From Orobanche coerulescens (Eukaryota > Streptophyta > Magnoliopsida > Lamiales > Orobanchaceae): a stretch of DNA of 64,000 nt. Within the stretch, counting starts at the first letter, position 1. Every line of letters starts with the position of its first letter. The stretch lies in the NCBI GenBank assembly GCA_033398695.1, contig CM065818.1, positions 82,084,092 to 82,148,091 of the forward strand, read 5' to 3'. Of the stretch, positions 10,555 through 22,034 are shown piece by piece. The notes beneath the pieces were generated by a model. It saw nothing but the letters and a program-made list of their open reading frames with translations, was not told the origin of the DNA and searched no databases. The position numbers and the translations under genes were made by a program.

Positions 10555-12930
10555 TGTAACACCCCGAGATATTCGGAATAATTACAGCGCCGTAAACCCT
10601 TTTAGTAAGGATTTACAAGGCTAATTTAAAAGAAATATAATCCAATCGTACAACTGAAGTTCAAATACAGATTTGATTCAACCGATCAAATGAGTTAACA
10701 TATACAACCATATCGAAATGACATTATTAAAACAGACGTACTCGAGTACTAAATGGACCAAGAAGACAAATAACAATAAACATCAACCACATCACTGAGC
10801 CATTTCATCGTCCTGTCGGTACTGTGGTTGCTTCCCCGCTCCTCCGCTACCTGAACATCAAAACAATGTCCACCCCCGAAGGGGTTAGCAAAACAATGCT
10901 AGTACAAGTATCATAACACATAAATCATCAATGCATCATAAAACATGCAAAACGGACTTCCGTCACCGGAATCCAACGATCCGAATCCTCACGATTCCAT
11001 CAACACAGTACAGGGTAATCCAGCGATCCATCGCCCTTGGTATAGATCCCCATGATGATCCCGTCACACCAACGCATGGTGGAAAACCCGTCCAGCGATC
11101 CAGCGCCCTCAGCATAGATCCCCATGATGATCCCATCGGACCAACGCATGGTGGACATTCGATCCAACGCCCTCAGCATAGATCCTCATGATCCCCTCGG
11201 ATCATTTATACATAAATCAATCAATTATGCATACATATATGCATTTCAATATGTTCATCAATACGAACAAATAACAACGAATACAACGAGAAATTACAGA
11301 AATACATCTCATATTCAACAACATGAACAAAACCACAAGCATGATCAAAGTTTCAACATAAATCGAACTCGACATATGATACTTGCCTCGAAAAGGGCAA
11401 GAATGGAAATACTCCAACAAATGACACGCGCCCGTACGCCACCGCCCCTCGATCCTCCCCTATGCAAGGCTCGCACCTAAGAAATAATAAAGAATTCCTC
11501 TCAAGTCGTACGAACGTATAATAATCCGGTTTACGACCGCAAGCTCTAAAAATGCATTCTGCCTGAACTACTTAGCGCACGCTACGTACTATACTTAACG
11601 TGCGCTAAGCCTACCCGTTAACGTACGCAAATGACAAGGTTTAGCGTGCGCTAGCTGTGTACTGACAGTCTTCTCTGAATAGCTGACTGCCCTGCCAGAT
11701 GATATAACGTACGTTACATATCCAACGTAGCGCACGTTACTCGTTCCTGATAGCGCACGTTAATATATACATCTTAGCGTGCGCTAATCGTGCATGGCAG
11801 TCACTACTGGGTAAAACTTGAGCTAAAAGTGATGAAAACTCATGAAATCCTCAGTGTTAATACAAGCCATCTCAGTGTGTATCATGCTCATACGGTTTGT
11901 TACTGATTAAACGACTACAAGATACAAGGGTACGTATAATCATCACAACACCATAATTCATCTTTGATCTCCAAGAAACATCCTAAGTCCAATCCATTTC
12001 ATGTCCCAAACGTATGATTCTATCATGTAAAAACATAAGAACTTGATGTTCTCCCCATACCGGTCATAAACAGTTTTGAAGATACATGAATACGTTTAGG
12101 AGTCCGACACTAAAAAGGTTCAAAGGATTATACGATGAATAAGTGCCGAAATGTCAAAATATCTTTCTAACACATGATGTTCGACCATTAACCAATCTAA
12201 CTGACTAGATAAACATGATCAAACGTCCTTTAGAACACTACTAATATTGGTGAAGAATCACCTACCTCAAAGTAGTGAAGAACAAGGAGGAAATCGAACA
12301 AATCCAACGTCGAAGGCTTGAACACCAATCCTAAATGATCTACAATCTTCAACACGAGCTAGGATGCTGATATGAAGTGTTTAGGATGAAGGAAGTAATA
12401 CTCTAAGTATAAGGATTCGGATGTGGGAAGCGAAAGGACTGAAAATACGAAAAGGATGTTGTCCTATTTATAGGAAATTGTTATTAGCGCACGCTAGTCC
12501 ATACTCTTAGCGTGCGCTAACGTCTTACTGACTTCACTGTACTCAGCACTTAGCGTGCGCTATTCACATGCCAGTAGCATGCGCTAAGGCGTTGACTTGG
12601 CTTTTCCCGAAAGCCGTCCAGGTTCATCCCGACACAATCCGACCAAGATCCCCGGCCTGATCTCACCTACCACACGTCTCAATCATATTGATCACGTATA
12701 GCGTGCGCTAATGATCCTTTGTAGCGTGCGCTATGGATCCATGTTAGCGTATGCTACACATAGACGATAGCGTGCGCTACATGCGCAAAATCACAATCTT
12801 AAATCACATTCATGAAATCATACGCTCAACAACACCGGACTATGAGATACGGAGAATATTACTCAGATTAAAGTGCAACAATTACAATATTACAAGTTCC
12901 AAATACATATCAGAAATCTCGGGTATTACA
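10555..12930 (-). repeat. 5' LTR of element A
   Basis: 2376 bp, from TGTAACACCCCGAG to CTCGGGTATTACA on the plus strand. It is nearly collinear with the 3' LTR but carries an extra copy of the GATCTATGCTGAGGG-type tandem repeat (about 11010-11195). TATA box at 12464-12473 and palindrome cluster at 12484-12781. The differences from the 3' LTR are scattered substitutions, so the insertion is not recent. Confidence 0.9.
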
Positions 12931-13493
12931 CTCACAACAAAAAAAGATAGAAAATTTGTTGGTGAAAAGAGCTACACGTTAGCAAATAACGGTGTGAAAG
13001 CTATCACTAATAGGGATGTAGTTTATGAGCAGATTTGAATTAATTAGCGGTTGAATTTCAATACACTCAATTTTGTGAACAATCACAATATTTGATGACG
13101 CCGATGAAATTCTTCTTCATATTGAGTCGAAAAATAAACGAGTGATCGAGAGCAACCATTAAAGGGAGTCGTGTGTATCACGAGTGGGAAAGAAATAATC
13201 AACCTTTTGGGGGGGGGGAACCTTGCATTTTGGAATTACAAAAATAAAACCATGTTTTAACTTCAAAATCATTAGTAGATTTATTTTGAATCTTGATTCA
13301 TTTCTATCTACTGTATAAAGCTGGTTGTTGTGTATTAATAGCATTTTGATCTCCTTTTCTCTTTTTATATGATTATTTTTTTCTCTTAATTTATGTGTGT
13401 ATTAATATTTTTGTCTTATTTTTATTTTTATTTTTGGAGTGTGATTAATAAAGAGTCTTGCTCGAGACTAGCAAGAATTCAAGTTTGGGGGTA
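12931..13493 (+). mobile_element. Tat-like internal region, right part of the left copy
   Basis: Continues the fragment at 3250-3348 after element A and matches 15922-16486. It contains one copy of an approximately 70-bp unit with GAGCTACACGTTAGC and AACGGTGTGAAAGC, a G-run near 13209, AT-rich sequence, and ends in the purine tract AAGTTTGGGGG next to the LTR. CTCAC at 12931-12935 is the second copy of element A's target duplication. No coding sequence is seen. Confidence 0.85.
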
Positions 13494-15070
13494 TGATAAG
13501 TGTCGATTTTATACACTTATCCATGGTTTGTATCGATATATTTCACCCATAATTGTGCTAGTCTACTCATTTTTGCTTAGAATTAATTAGCTTTTAATGA
13601 TTTTATTATTTATTAGGTGAAGATGTAAATCTAGTCTTAATCGGATTGAATTACTAATTTACTCAAGAAAAAACATGTTTATAAAATATTCTCTTTATTG
13701 AATTTTTATGTATTCATGTTGTAGGGTTTTCCGAGATGAGTTCAGCAGTCTTTCCGGATTCAAAATCAGAGTTATATATCAAAAGTTATCATCCGAAGAA
13801 GATTTGGGGCAAAAACACAAAGTCTAAGAAATTGTGGGCTGAAAATGAAGTCTGGAACTCCATACGGTCGTGTAAGGGCGTAACTTACTCAATGCAAATT
13901 TACGAAGCCATGTTACGGCCGTAACTCCTCAATGTACGGCCGTAACTCTTGGCAGATTATTGATCATTGCCTAATTTTTTATACTTTTAGTCTATTATTG
14001 AGGGGATGACTGGCATTGATCCGATATAATGTAATAATGCTGGAGTTTTGGAGCTATTAGATGACTTTAGGTGTATAAATAGATCCCTTAGATCCATCAT
14101 TATTAATCATTCATCTTATTATTTTCTCACTTTGTAATACTTTTTCTTTTTGTGTGAAGAACACACTTGTGTTCTTGAGTGATTTGTGTAAGTGTGGTTT
14201 AGCTTATGTTATTGAGGGAGTTTATTGTTTCTTTCTCCTTTATCTACTAAGGGAGTTAGGACCAATTCTTTCCCTTTTTCAACTATTAATGACCACTCAA
14301 GCTTGTAATATGTTGAATAAACCCTTAATGGGCTAAGTTACTTAAGTTGGGATTATAAACAAGGTTAGTCATGTTATTTAAGGTTGTATAAAGATCTTTT
14401 ATGAATTACTTATTATTGTGTGTGATTTTGATTGTTTTACCGATCTTTATTTATTTGGCCAATAAATGATGATATTTATGGTTTTCATATGTTTCGAAAG
14501 AAAATATGTTTGATTAGATCAAATGATCTTCACTCTAAGTTGTTCCAAGGATAGAAATATACCTCTAGATCTTAGATGATTCTTTGAGTTATTTTCATAA
14601 AACCTAATGCTATGTATTGAAGCCAATCAACATAGAAATATAGTGGATTGATTCAATATATAAGGGGCGTTTTATAGTTGGAAAGAGAAACCGTCTTTTT
14701 AAGGAAAATCGAATCTACACAACATAATAAGTAAATTCATCTTATGATCTCCTATACATCTTCTATAACTAATGCTGAACTAAGTTTGTAATCCCAACTA
14801 TTTCATTTTATCTTTTATTAATCTATTATTAGTGCAATCTTTCATTTCCTTGAATATTAGAACTATTATTGCATTTTCATTTTAATTGTCAAACCAAACT
14901 CTTAAATTGTGTGTTTCAATCTTATAAATCTCTATAACAAATAGTTAAATAGTGTATAATTCAATATATAACCTAACTTCCTCGTGGTATCGATAAACCG
15001 GACTCAAAAAGTCCACATACTACTTGATACGATATCGTGCACTTGCGATAGTTACACTAAAGACGTGTCA
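13494..15070 (+). repeat. Shared middle LTR of the Tat-like tandem
   Basis: 1577 bp from TGATAAGTGTCG to AGACGTGTCA. It has a purine tract on its left (13481-13491) and a primer-binding site on its right (15077), so it serves as 3' LTR of the left internal region and 5' LTR of the right one. TATAAAT lies at 14074-14080, downstream of TTACGGCCGTAA palindromes at 13863-13947. Confidence 0.9.
13863..13947 (+). repeat. TTACGGCCGTAA palindrome cluster, middle Tat-like LTR
   Basis: Copies of the 12-bp palindrome TTACGGCCGTAA and degenerate forms, ending about 127 bp upstream of the TATA box. The right LTR has a longer cluster. Confidence 0.8.
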
Positions 15071-16486
15071 AGTTTTTGGCGCCGTTACCGGGGAATAAAC
15101 ACATAAATTCCACTAATTTATGGTAGCGTAAGGCGACTCTTCAGACTTTCTTGAAGCGCATCTTAAAAATTGTGTTATACTTCCGAGTATATTTTATTTT
15201 CTTTTGTTGTTTGCCTTGTATTTTTATTCTCTTGCAGATTCTAAAAGGCGTTAGCTCAAGCATCAACTTTCATAATAGGGAGTATTCTATTTTTCTCCTT
15301 GCTTTTTATTTTATTTTATTTTTTATTTTTTTTTAAAACTGAGTACAGTTTTATTTTCAAGTTTGGGGGTGGTATGTTTTAATTATTTTGGTGTGTTGGT
15401 ATTTTGGTGTGTTTTGATTATTTTGGTTATTCGCCTTAAATTTTTACTCAATTTTTTTTAGTATATATTTATATATATATATATATATTATTTTGATTTG
15501 TGAGATTTCTAGATCTGGCCATAACACCAATAAGTTAGCTATATACAAGCTTCTAAAATCGTTTTAAATCGGTTTAAAAATTGTATATTCCAAAAATTTT
15601 GAGCCTTAATCTCTCTTTCCAAGCCCTGTAATTATCATTTAAAATCGAGTCACTCGTTACCTTGAGAAAAGAAGAATCAGTCGGTTGATGAAAAACAGAA
15701 CTGAAATTTACATAATTTGTGGAGTTTTTGATTTTTCATGCTTAACTCATAAATGATTTTCTGCAAAAATTCTATTCCCTAAAAAAATGGGGTCATTGAT
15801 AAAAGGAGGTTAGTCGAAAATAAAGAAGGGAGAAGTGTTGAGCAGCAACAGCTGCCTAATTTTGGGGGTCCTAAAATTTTGCGAAAAATAAAGGACTAAC
15901 CATTGTTGGTGCGTAGCTGCCGTCTCACAACAAAAAAAAAAGATAGAAAATGTGTTGGTGAAAATAGCTACACGTTAGCAAATAACGGTGTGAAAGCTAT
16001 CACTAATAGGGATGTAGTTTATGAGCAGATTTGAATTAATTAGCGGTTAAATTTCAATACACGCAATTTTGTGAACAATCACAATATTTGATGACGCCGA
16101 TGAAATTCTTCTTCATATTGAGTCGAAAAATAAATGAGTGATCGAGAGCAACCATTAAAGGGAGTCGTGTGTATCACGAGTGGGAAAGAAATAATCAACC
16201 TTTTGGCGGGGAACCTTGCATTTTGGAATTACAAAAATAAAACCATGTTTTAACTTCAAAATCATTAGTAGATTTATTTTGAATCTTGATTCATTTCTAT
16301 CTACTGTATAAAGCTGGTTGTTGTGTATTAATGGCATTTTGATCTCCTTTTCTCTTTTTATATGATTATTTTTTTCTCTTAATTTATGTGTGTATTATTA
16401 TTTTTGTCTTATTTTTATTTTTATTTTTGGAGTGTGATTAATAAAGAGTCTTGCTCGGTACTAGCAAGAATTCAAGTTTGGGGGTG
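15071..16486 (+). mobile_element. Tat-like internal region, complete, non-coding
   Basis: Only about 1.4 kb lies between the two LTRs. It has a primer site at the left, a TA microsatellite at about 15471-15487, the AGCAGCAACAGCTGCC segment, one ACGTTAGC-type unit, and the purine tract before the right LTR. No gag or pol motif is readable in any frame, so this is a non-autonomous element that would rely on proteins from a relative. Confidence 0.85.
15077..15094 (+). other. Primer-binding site of the tRNA-Asp type
   Basis: TGGCGCCGTTACCGGGGA, six bases after the LTR end. One mismatch from the TGGCGCCGTTGCCGGGGA used by many plant Athila and Tat/Ogre elements. This is the basis for the Tat/Athila-like label. 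Confidence 0.85.
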
Positions 16487-18077
16487 TGATAAGTGTCAGT
16501 TTTATACACTTATCCATAGTTTGTATCGATATATTTCACCCATAATTGTGCTAGTCTACTGGTTTTTGCTTAGAATTAATTAGCTTTTAATGATTTTATT
16601 ATTTATCAGATGAAGATGTAAATCTAGTCTTAATCGGATTGAATTACTAATTTACTCAAGAAAAAACATGTTTAAAAAATATTCTCTTTGTTGAATTTTT
16701 ATGTATTCATGTTGTAGGGATTTCCGAGATGAGTTCAGCAGTCTTTCCGGATTCAAAATCAGAGTTATATATCAAAAGTTATCATCCGAAGAAGATTTGG
16801 GGCAAAAACGCAAAGTCTAAGAAATTTTGGGCTGAAAATAAAGTCTGAAACTCCATACGGGCGTAACATCATAAAGTACGGGTGTAATTCACAAAGCAAA
16901 AAGCCGTAGCCATGTTACGGCCGTAACTTCTCAATGTTACGGCCGTAAGTCATCATAGTTATGGTCGTAACTCCTCAATGTTACGGCCGTAAAAGAAGAA
17001 ACTACGTAAAAATGGCTGGCATTGATCTAGTCTAATATAATAATGTTGGAATTTTGGAGCTATTAGATGACTTTAGGTGTATAAATAGACCCCTTAGATC
17101 CATCATTATTAATTTTTCATCTTATTATTTTCTCACTTTGTAATACTTTTTCTTTTTGTGTGAAGAACACACTTGTGTTCTTGAGTGATTTCTGTAAGTG
17201 TGGTTTAGTTTATGTTGTTGAGGGAGTTTATTGTTTCTTTCTCCTTTATCTACTAAGGGAGTTAGGACCAATTCTTTCCCTTTTTCAACTATTAATGACC
17301 ACTCAAGCTTGTAATATATTGAATAAACCCTTAATGGGCTAAGTTACCTAAGTTGGGATTATAAATAAGGTTAGTCATGTTATTTAAGTTTGTATAAAGA
17401 TATATTATAAATTACTTATTATTGTGTGTGATTTTCATTGTTTTACCAATCTTTATTTATTTGGCCAATAAATGATGATATTTATGGTCTTCATATGTTC
17501 CGAAAGAAAATATGTTTGATTAGATCAAAAGATCTTCACTCTAAGTTGTTCTAGGGGATAGAAATATACCTCTAGACCTTAGATGATTTTTTGAGTTATT
17601 TTCATAAAATCTAATTCTATGTATTGAAGCCAATCAACAGAGAAATACAGTGGATTGATTCAATATATAAGGGGCGTCTTATAGTTCGAAAGAGAAACCG
17701 TCTTTTTAAGGAAAATCGAATCTACACAACATAATAAGTAAATTCATCTTATGATCTCCTATACATATTCTATAACTAATGATGAACTAAGTTTGTAATC
17801 CCAACTATTTCATTATATCTTTTATTAATCTATTATTAGTGCAATCTTTCATTTCCTTGAATATTAGAACTATTATTGCATTTTCTTTGCAATTGTCAAA
17901 CCAAACTCTTAAATTGTGTGTTTCAATCTTATAAATCTCTATAACAAATAGTTAAATAGTGTATAATCCAATATATAACCTAACTTCCTCGTGGGATCGA
18001 TAAATCGGACTCAAAAAGTCCACTTACTACTTGATACGATATTGTGCACTTACGATAGTTACACTAAAGACGTGTCA
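16487..18077 (+). repeat. Right LTR of the Tat-like tandem
   Basis: 1591 bp from TGATAAGTGTCAG to ACGTGTCA. TATAAAT at 17080-17086. An extended TTACGGCCGTAA-type cluster occupies about 16854-16995. To its right the primer site expected after an internal LTR is absent, so this is the end of the tandem. Confidence 0.9.
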
Positions 18078-18252
18078 AGGTTTTGTAACTAATGAAATGC
18101 CAGAACGATTATAAGTGGTATCGGAGCCCAAGGTCATCTCCTTGGGCGATTTATTCAACGATTTATTGTCAAAGAAATATCTCTTGACTCTTGTCATCGG
18201 AAACCACACCCGAATTTCTTAATTCAGTTCAGGTTCTTGATCTTTCAGCAGA
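18078..18252 (+). other. Leader-like fragment with primer-site motif
   Basis: TGGTATCGGAGC at 18116-18127 is a one-base variant of the initiator-Met primer site and equals the form used by element H. It precedes a gag start at 18253. The LTR that should stand to its left is missing; the Tat-like LTR stands there instead. I infer a truncated gypsy element F joined to the Tat-like tandem. Confidence 0.5.
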
Positions 18253-18972
18253 ATGGAGTTCAACGATATTGATTTCTTGACTAAATTTCGCAGCATACCG
18301 GAGTTTCATGGATATAGTAATCCAAATGCGTGCATAGATTGGCTCCATGCTTGTGAGGAGCACTCGGACTTCAAGGTTGCCCCGATCAACCACCGCATTT
18401 CGCTGGTGACAAAGCGCCACCGTGGTAGCGCCGCCTTCTGGTGGTAAAAACTAAAACAGTCTCGTTCACAACAACGTAAGCCTAAAATTAAAGATTGACA
18501 AAACTTCAGAAAATATTTCAAGCGAAGGTTTAAATCCACATCTTACAACCAGTCATTGTTTCCCCACCACCAATCTTTCGACGCCCCGCCGCCGACATTC
18601 GATCTAAGGTTTTTCCCCATCAAGGAATTCCCAGCAGAGTCCTTTTTCGATGAAGACGATGTCCCTACGGTCATTTTTAATGAAGTAGACGAGACAGAGG
18701 TTTCAACGGCGCAATACAACGAAGAAGATGAGTTGATCCGTGTTGACGAACTTGGATCTTGCTATTATGAGGATGGGCCAATTATTTATGTTGGCGAAAT
18801 TGACCAAAACGGAATTGATGGGCCAAATGAATTATGGTCAGATGAGTATTTAACACAAGTCGGGCCTTTTGAAGATGTGGAAGACAAAACTGAGCTTGGT
18901 ACTAAAATTGGTCGGTTAGAAGAAAACGACCAATTGTGTCGACCCTTGCTTCGTTTTCTTTATTCGGACTAG
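18253..18972 (+). pseudogene. Gag N-terminus fused to acidic tail (element F, plus arm)
   Basis: The first part encodes a gypsy gag N-terminus (FRSIPEFHGYSNPNACIDWL, then AAFWW at 18430-18447) and stops. After a short interrupted stretch a second open frame, 18556-18972, encodes 138 residues rich in Asp and Glu with no zinc knuckle or protease. Its end carries ELGTKIGRLEEND, which resembles ELGTEIGRRKEND in the opposite-strand polyprotein next door. So this arm looks like a gag start joined to a later acidic segment by deletion, then placed head-on against its relative. No working product is expected. Confidence 0.6.
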
Positions 18973-20587
18973 TCAATTTCGTAGCATTCCCTCCCCCTTT
19001 AAAGGGAATTGTCCTCAATTTCGAAATCCCTTCGTCATCAAGATAATTAACTAAAACCTCTAAGTACTTGATCTCGAAAATATCGGCAGTGCGTACATGG
19101 CCCAAAATCTTGAGACGATAGGTAGTAGGGAGTCTCATAGAATCACCAACAAAATAACTATCATTATTAATAAAATAATAATAATTATTCTGCGATGTAA
19201 TACCGATATCACGATATGAATCATCCCTTAAATGGACATCTAAAATGGGAAGCGCGACAGTAGTCATAGGTCGCTCTTCATCAACTGGTTCCTCATCAAA
19301 TACTGGTGGTCCGTCATAATCCGGTCCACTCTCTATTTTAACATTATTGGGCTCCCCAAATAATGGTCCATCGAAAAGTAATCCATTAAGCCCAATCCGG
19401 TAATTATTCAGAACAATAAGTCCATCACAAGAACCTGAGTCGTTATAAAAATTAGGCCCAAAGCTATCGTTTTCTTTTCGCCGGCCAATCTCAGTACCAA
19501 GCTCAATTTCCCTCTCACTAGCAAACATGGTTAGATTCGGGTTCTCACCTCGGTTAGGGATCATAGATTGAAGTGACATTGGTTTCAACACGATCCTCTT
19601 GTCCTTATCCCGCAACTCGTACTCGTTACTTCTTCCCCGATGTAAAACATCTCTATCAAATAGCCAAGGTCGTCCCAAAAGTATGTGGCATGCGTCCATC
19701 AGGAGTACGTCACATAACACATCGTATTCGTATGGTCCCATAATTAGGTTAACCCGTACTTGCCTCGACACCTTCACTTTGCTTCCATCATCGAGCCAAT
19801 GTAAAGCATACGGTCTCGGGTGAGCTGTAGTAGTTAGACCTAGTTTTGTAACCATCTCATTGGAAGCTACATTCGTGCAACTTCCTCCATCGATTATCAA
19901 ACTACACCATTTTTCTCCGACTCGGCATTTGGAATGAAAGATTTGGTCCCTTTGCTCCGTATCACTTGGAATGATTTTGGTATGTAGAGCTCGAAGTACT
20001 AAAGCGGTATCATATTCCGGAGCGTCATAAGTCTCGCATTCCTCATTTTCTTCCTTGGCCTCCACGTTAAATACGTCACCAAGTCCTTCCTTCTCGTCCT
20101 CGACTAAAAGTTCATCTCGGACCGCAAGAGCTTCTCTTAACGTGACCACCCGTTTATTTGGACAGGTATTTTGATAGTGACCAAAGCCTTGACATTTATA
20201 GCTTCGTACCTTAGTCAAGCTCGTCTCTTTGGACACATGAGTAACCTTCGGGTCTGGAGTAGGGACTTGAATAGGAGTGGTAAGTTTCGTAGTCGAACTT
20301 GAGCCGGTACTTGAATTTCCGAATCTGTATGGAAATTCGGGTTCGGCAAACTTCACTTTGTTTTGAGTTTCTATCTTTATGCATAGTCCGCATAAAGTGT
20401 CAAAATCTCCGTAGGGGTATAATTCCACCGTATTTGCAATGTTTCGGTTTAGGCCACGTAAAAAACGTGACATTCCTTGTTCTTCATTTTCTTCAAGTTC
20501 TCCCATTAAGGCCAAGCCTTCAAATTCTTCAATATATTCTCCCACACTTAGTTTCCCTTGCATGAATTCGGTTTTCCTTCGGTACAA
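18902..20587 (-). CDS. Gag-protease polyprotein of a non-autonomous gypsy element
   Basis: A 561-residue open frame. The gag C-terminal half (GEYIEEFEGLALMGE, FLRGLNRNIANTVELYPYG) is at residues 17-60. A zinc-knuckle-like motif at 129-142 reads S-x2-C-x4-H-x4-C, so the first Cys is Ser. A retropepsin-like domain follows: IIDGGSCTNVAS with catalytic Asp233 in a D-G-G form, and ILLGRPWLFDRD near 302. RT, RNase H and integrase are absent. Instead an acidic region runs to a tail (LRTIPFKGGGN) like the end of some gypsy polyproteins, so pol appears deleted. Gag sequence extends upstream of the first Met to about 20640, so the true N-terminus is missing. Confidence 0.65.
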   Translation of the reverse strand: MYRRKTEFMQGKLSVGEYIEEFEGLALMGELEENEEQGMSRFLRGLNRNIANTVELYPYGDFDTLCGLCIKIETQNKVKFAEPEFPYRFGNSSTGSSSTTKLTTPIQVPTPDPKVTHVSKETSLTKVRSYKCQGFGHYQNTCPNKRVVTLREALAVRDELLVEDEKEGLGDVFNVEAKEENEECETYDAPEYDTALVLRALHTKIIPSDTEQRDQIFHSKCRVGEKWCSLIIDGGSCTNVASNEMVTKLGLTTTAHPRPYALHWLDDGSKVKVSRQVRVNLIMGPYEYDVLCDVLLMDACHILLGRPWLFDRDVLHRGRSNEYELRDKDKRIVLKPMSLQSMIPNRGENPNLTMFASEREIELGTEIGRRKENDSFGPNFYNDSGSCDGLIVLNNYRIGLNGLLFDGPLFGEPNNVKIESGPDYDGPPVFDEEPVDEERPMTTVALPILDVHLRDDSYRDIGITSQNNYYYFINNDSYFVGDSMRLPTTYRLKILGHVRTADIFEIKYLEVLVNYLDDEGISKLRTIPFKGGGNATKLTSPNKENEARVDTIGRFLLTDQF

Positions 20588-20698
20588 GGTTAACCGATGA
20601 GATGTCGTTATACGGTCGAGTCCTGCCGACTATGTTGCGCGCGCCGCAGCCGTGTCTCGGGACACGGTCGAGTCCAGCAGCCGGCCAACTTACTTTAT
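20588..20698. other. Gag remnant and GC-rich junction
   Basis: The minus-strand gag frame can be followed to about 20640. The rest is a GC-rich segment holding an inverted repeat (GTGTCTCGGGACAC, 20652-20665) and a duplicated CGGTCGAGTCC motif (20612-20622 and 20667-20677). No gene is seen. Confidence 0.45.
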
Positions 20699-21126
20699 TG
20701 TTAGTTTTTGTTTTTTGTGTTGTTTTTCCTTCCCTCACATGTCATGATTAGACTTACATGTTGTGTGGGGTGACTTATAACTATGTTATTGTGTGATTCC
20801 TTCCCATTTATTTGATTCCATCCTTATTTTTATCTTGATGTTTGGTTGTCATGTCAAGATCATGTGATCTTTGATTCCTTAGTTGATTAGAAGGCTACAT
20901 CTCCTATAAGTAGCCTTTGATTAAGCTTTGTAGAGATATTGTATGTTGAAAAAAAAGAAGAATACACTTGATTTTTATTCGACACATTTTCGAGTATTAA
21001 TCCGATTAATTCTCAATAGGTCTTGAGAAGAAATCTCTTATCGAATTATAGGTCTAATTCGATAAACCTTTGTTCTTGATCGTTCAAGTCTTCTTGATCG
21101 ATATTATCACTTTATCCGATATTACA
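20699..21126 (+). repeat. LTR-like segment with promoter features
   Basis: Begins TGTTAG and ends ATATTACA. It contains CTATAAGTAGCC (about 20904-20915) as a possible TATA region, followed by AT-rich sequence of the kind seen in short plant gypsy LTRs. Only one copy is present and no target duplication could be fixed, so the boundaries are tentative. Its orientation is opposite to the neighbouring gag, which fits a rearranged locus. Confidence 0.35.
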
Positions 21127-21363
21127 TCCATAAAAATACATCCAAAAACACCATACTCGTAAAAAGCCTTCCGCTATCATACACTTACACATACTCCGAC
21201 CGATACATATTCACTTTTTCGGGTAGTCAACTAATGAAGAATACATAAAAAAAGGATCTTAAAAATTGAAACGTCTCACAAAAAATCAAGTTTCGATGAT
21301 TACATAATTCTTTATTAAATGACAAAAATAAATTTATGCCTCCGTAAAAATAACACTTATACT
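21127..21363. other. AT-rich stretch, nothing recognised
   Basis: About 240 bases of AT-rich sequence without an open frame, RNA gene or repeat match inside the window. Confidence 0.4.
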
Positions 21364-21381
21364 TCCCCGGCAACGGCGCCA
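21364..21381 (-). other. Orphan tRNA-Asp type primer-binding site
   Basis: The minus strand reads TGGCGCCGTTGCCGGGGA, the full Athila/Tat-type primer site. In minus sense it directly follows the sequence that normally lies near the 3' end of the Tat-like internal region, with no LTR between them. Confidence 0.75.
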
Positions 21382-21920
21382 AAATAATAATACACACATA
21401 AATTAAGAGAATAAAAAATAATCATATAAAAAGAGAATAGGACATAAAAATGCCATTAATACACAACAACCAGCTTTATACAGTAGATAGAAATGAATCA
21501 AGATTCAAAATAAATCTACTAATGATTTTGATGTTAAAACATGGTTTTATTTTTGTAACTCCAAAATGCAAGGTCCCCCCCCCCAAAAGGTTGATTATTT
21601 CTTTCCCACTCATGATACACACGACTCCCTTTAATGGTTGCTCTCGATCACTCGTTTATTTTTCGACTCAATATGAAGAAGAATTTCATCGACGTCATCA
21701 AATACTGTGATTGTTCACAAAATTGAGTGTATTGAAATTCAGCCGCTAATTAATTCAAATCTGCTCATAAACTACATCCATATTAGTGATAACTTTCATA
21801 CCGTTATTTTCTAACGTGTAGCTCTTTTCAACAACACAATTTCCATTTTTTTTAGGTGATATCTTTCACACCGTTATTTGCTAACGTGTAGCTCTTTTCA
21901 CCAACACAATTTTTTTCTCT
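21382..21920 (-). mobile_element. Inverted Tat-like internal fragment
   Basis: Reverse complement of about 12945-13410 and its relatives. It has two copies of the ACGTTAGC/GGTGTGAAAG unit (about 21780-21905) and a C-run of ten at about 21575. There is no LTR at either end, so this is a broken third copy of the family. Confidence 0.8.
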
Positions 21921-22034
21921 AATTATTTTCATTTTATTTTTTATCATCGAAGAAACTTTGAATAAAATTGAAAAAAGATTTCCCTTTCTGAGCAAAATGT
22001 CATTTTAAAAATTTACAAGACATGACTTGAAAGG

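Larger units (their letters stand above)
3349..12930 (-). mobile_element. Element A: full-length degraded Tekay/Del-type chromovirus
   Basis: Complete Ty3/gypsy retrotransposon on the minus strand. It has two LTRs of about 2.3 kb (3349-5660 and 10555-12930), an initiator-Met primer-binding site, gag, protease, RT, RNase H, integrase and a C-terminal chromodomain-like region, and a purine tract next to the 3' LTR. It is flanked by the 5-bp duplication CTCAC (3344-3348 and 12931-12935), and the interrupted target is recognisable in an uninterrupted copy near 15922. Several frameshifts and stops make it non-autonomous now. Domain order with integrase last places it in Ty3/gypsy; a chromodomain after the GPY/F region is the chromovirus mark. 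Confidence 0.92.

Noticed and set aside
15461..15490. TA-rich stretch as a TATA box or replication origin
   Set aside because: It is a short TA microsatellite of varying length in other Tat-like copies (for example 58129-58145), not beside a gene start.
13494..18077. The 13494-18077 unit as an ordinary single insertion
   Set aside because: The same internal sequence continues to the left of its left LTR with a purine tract at the joint, so the tandem reading fits better.
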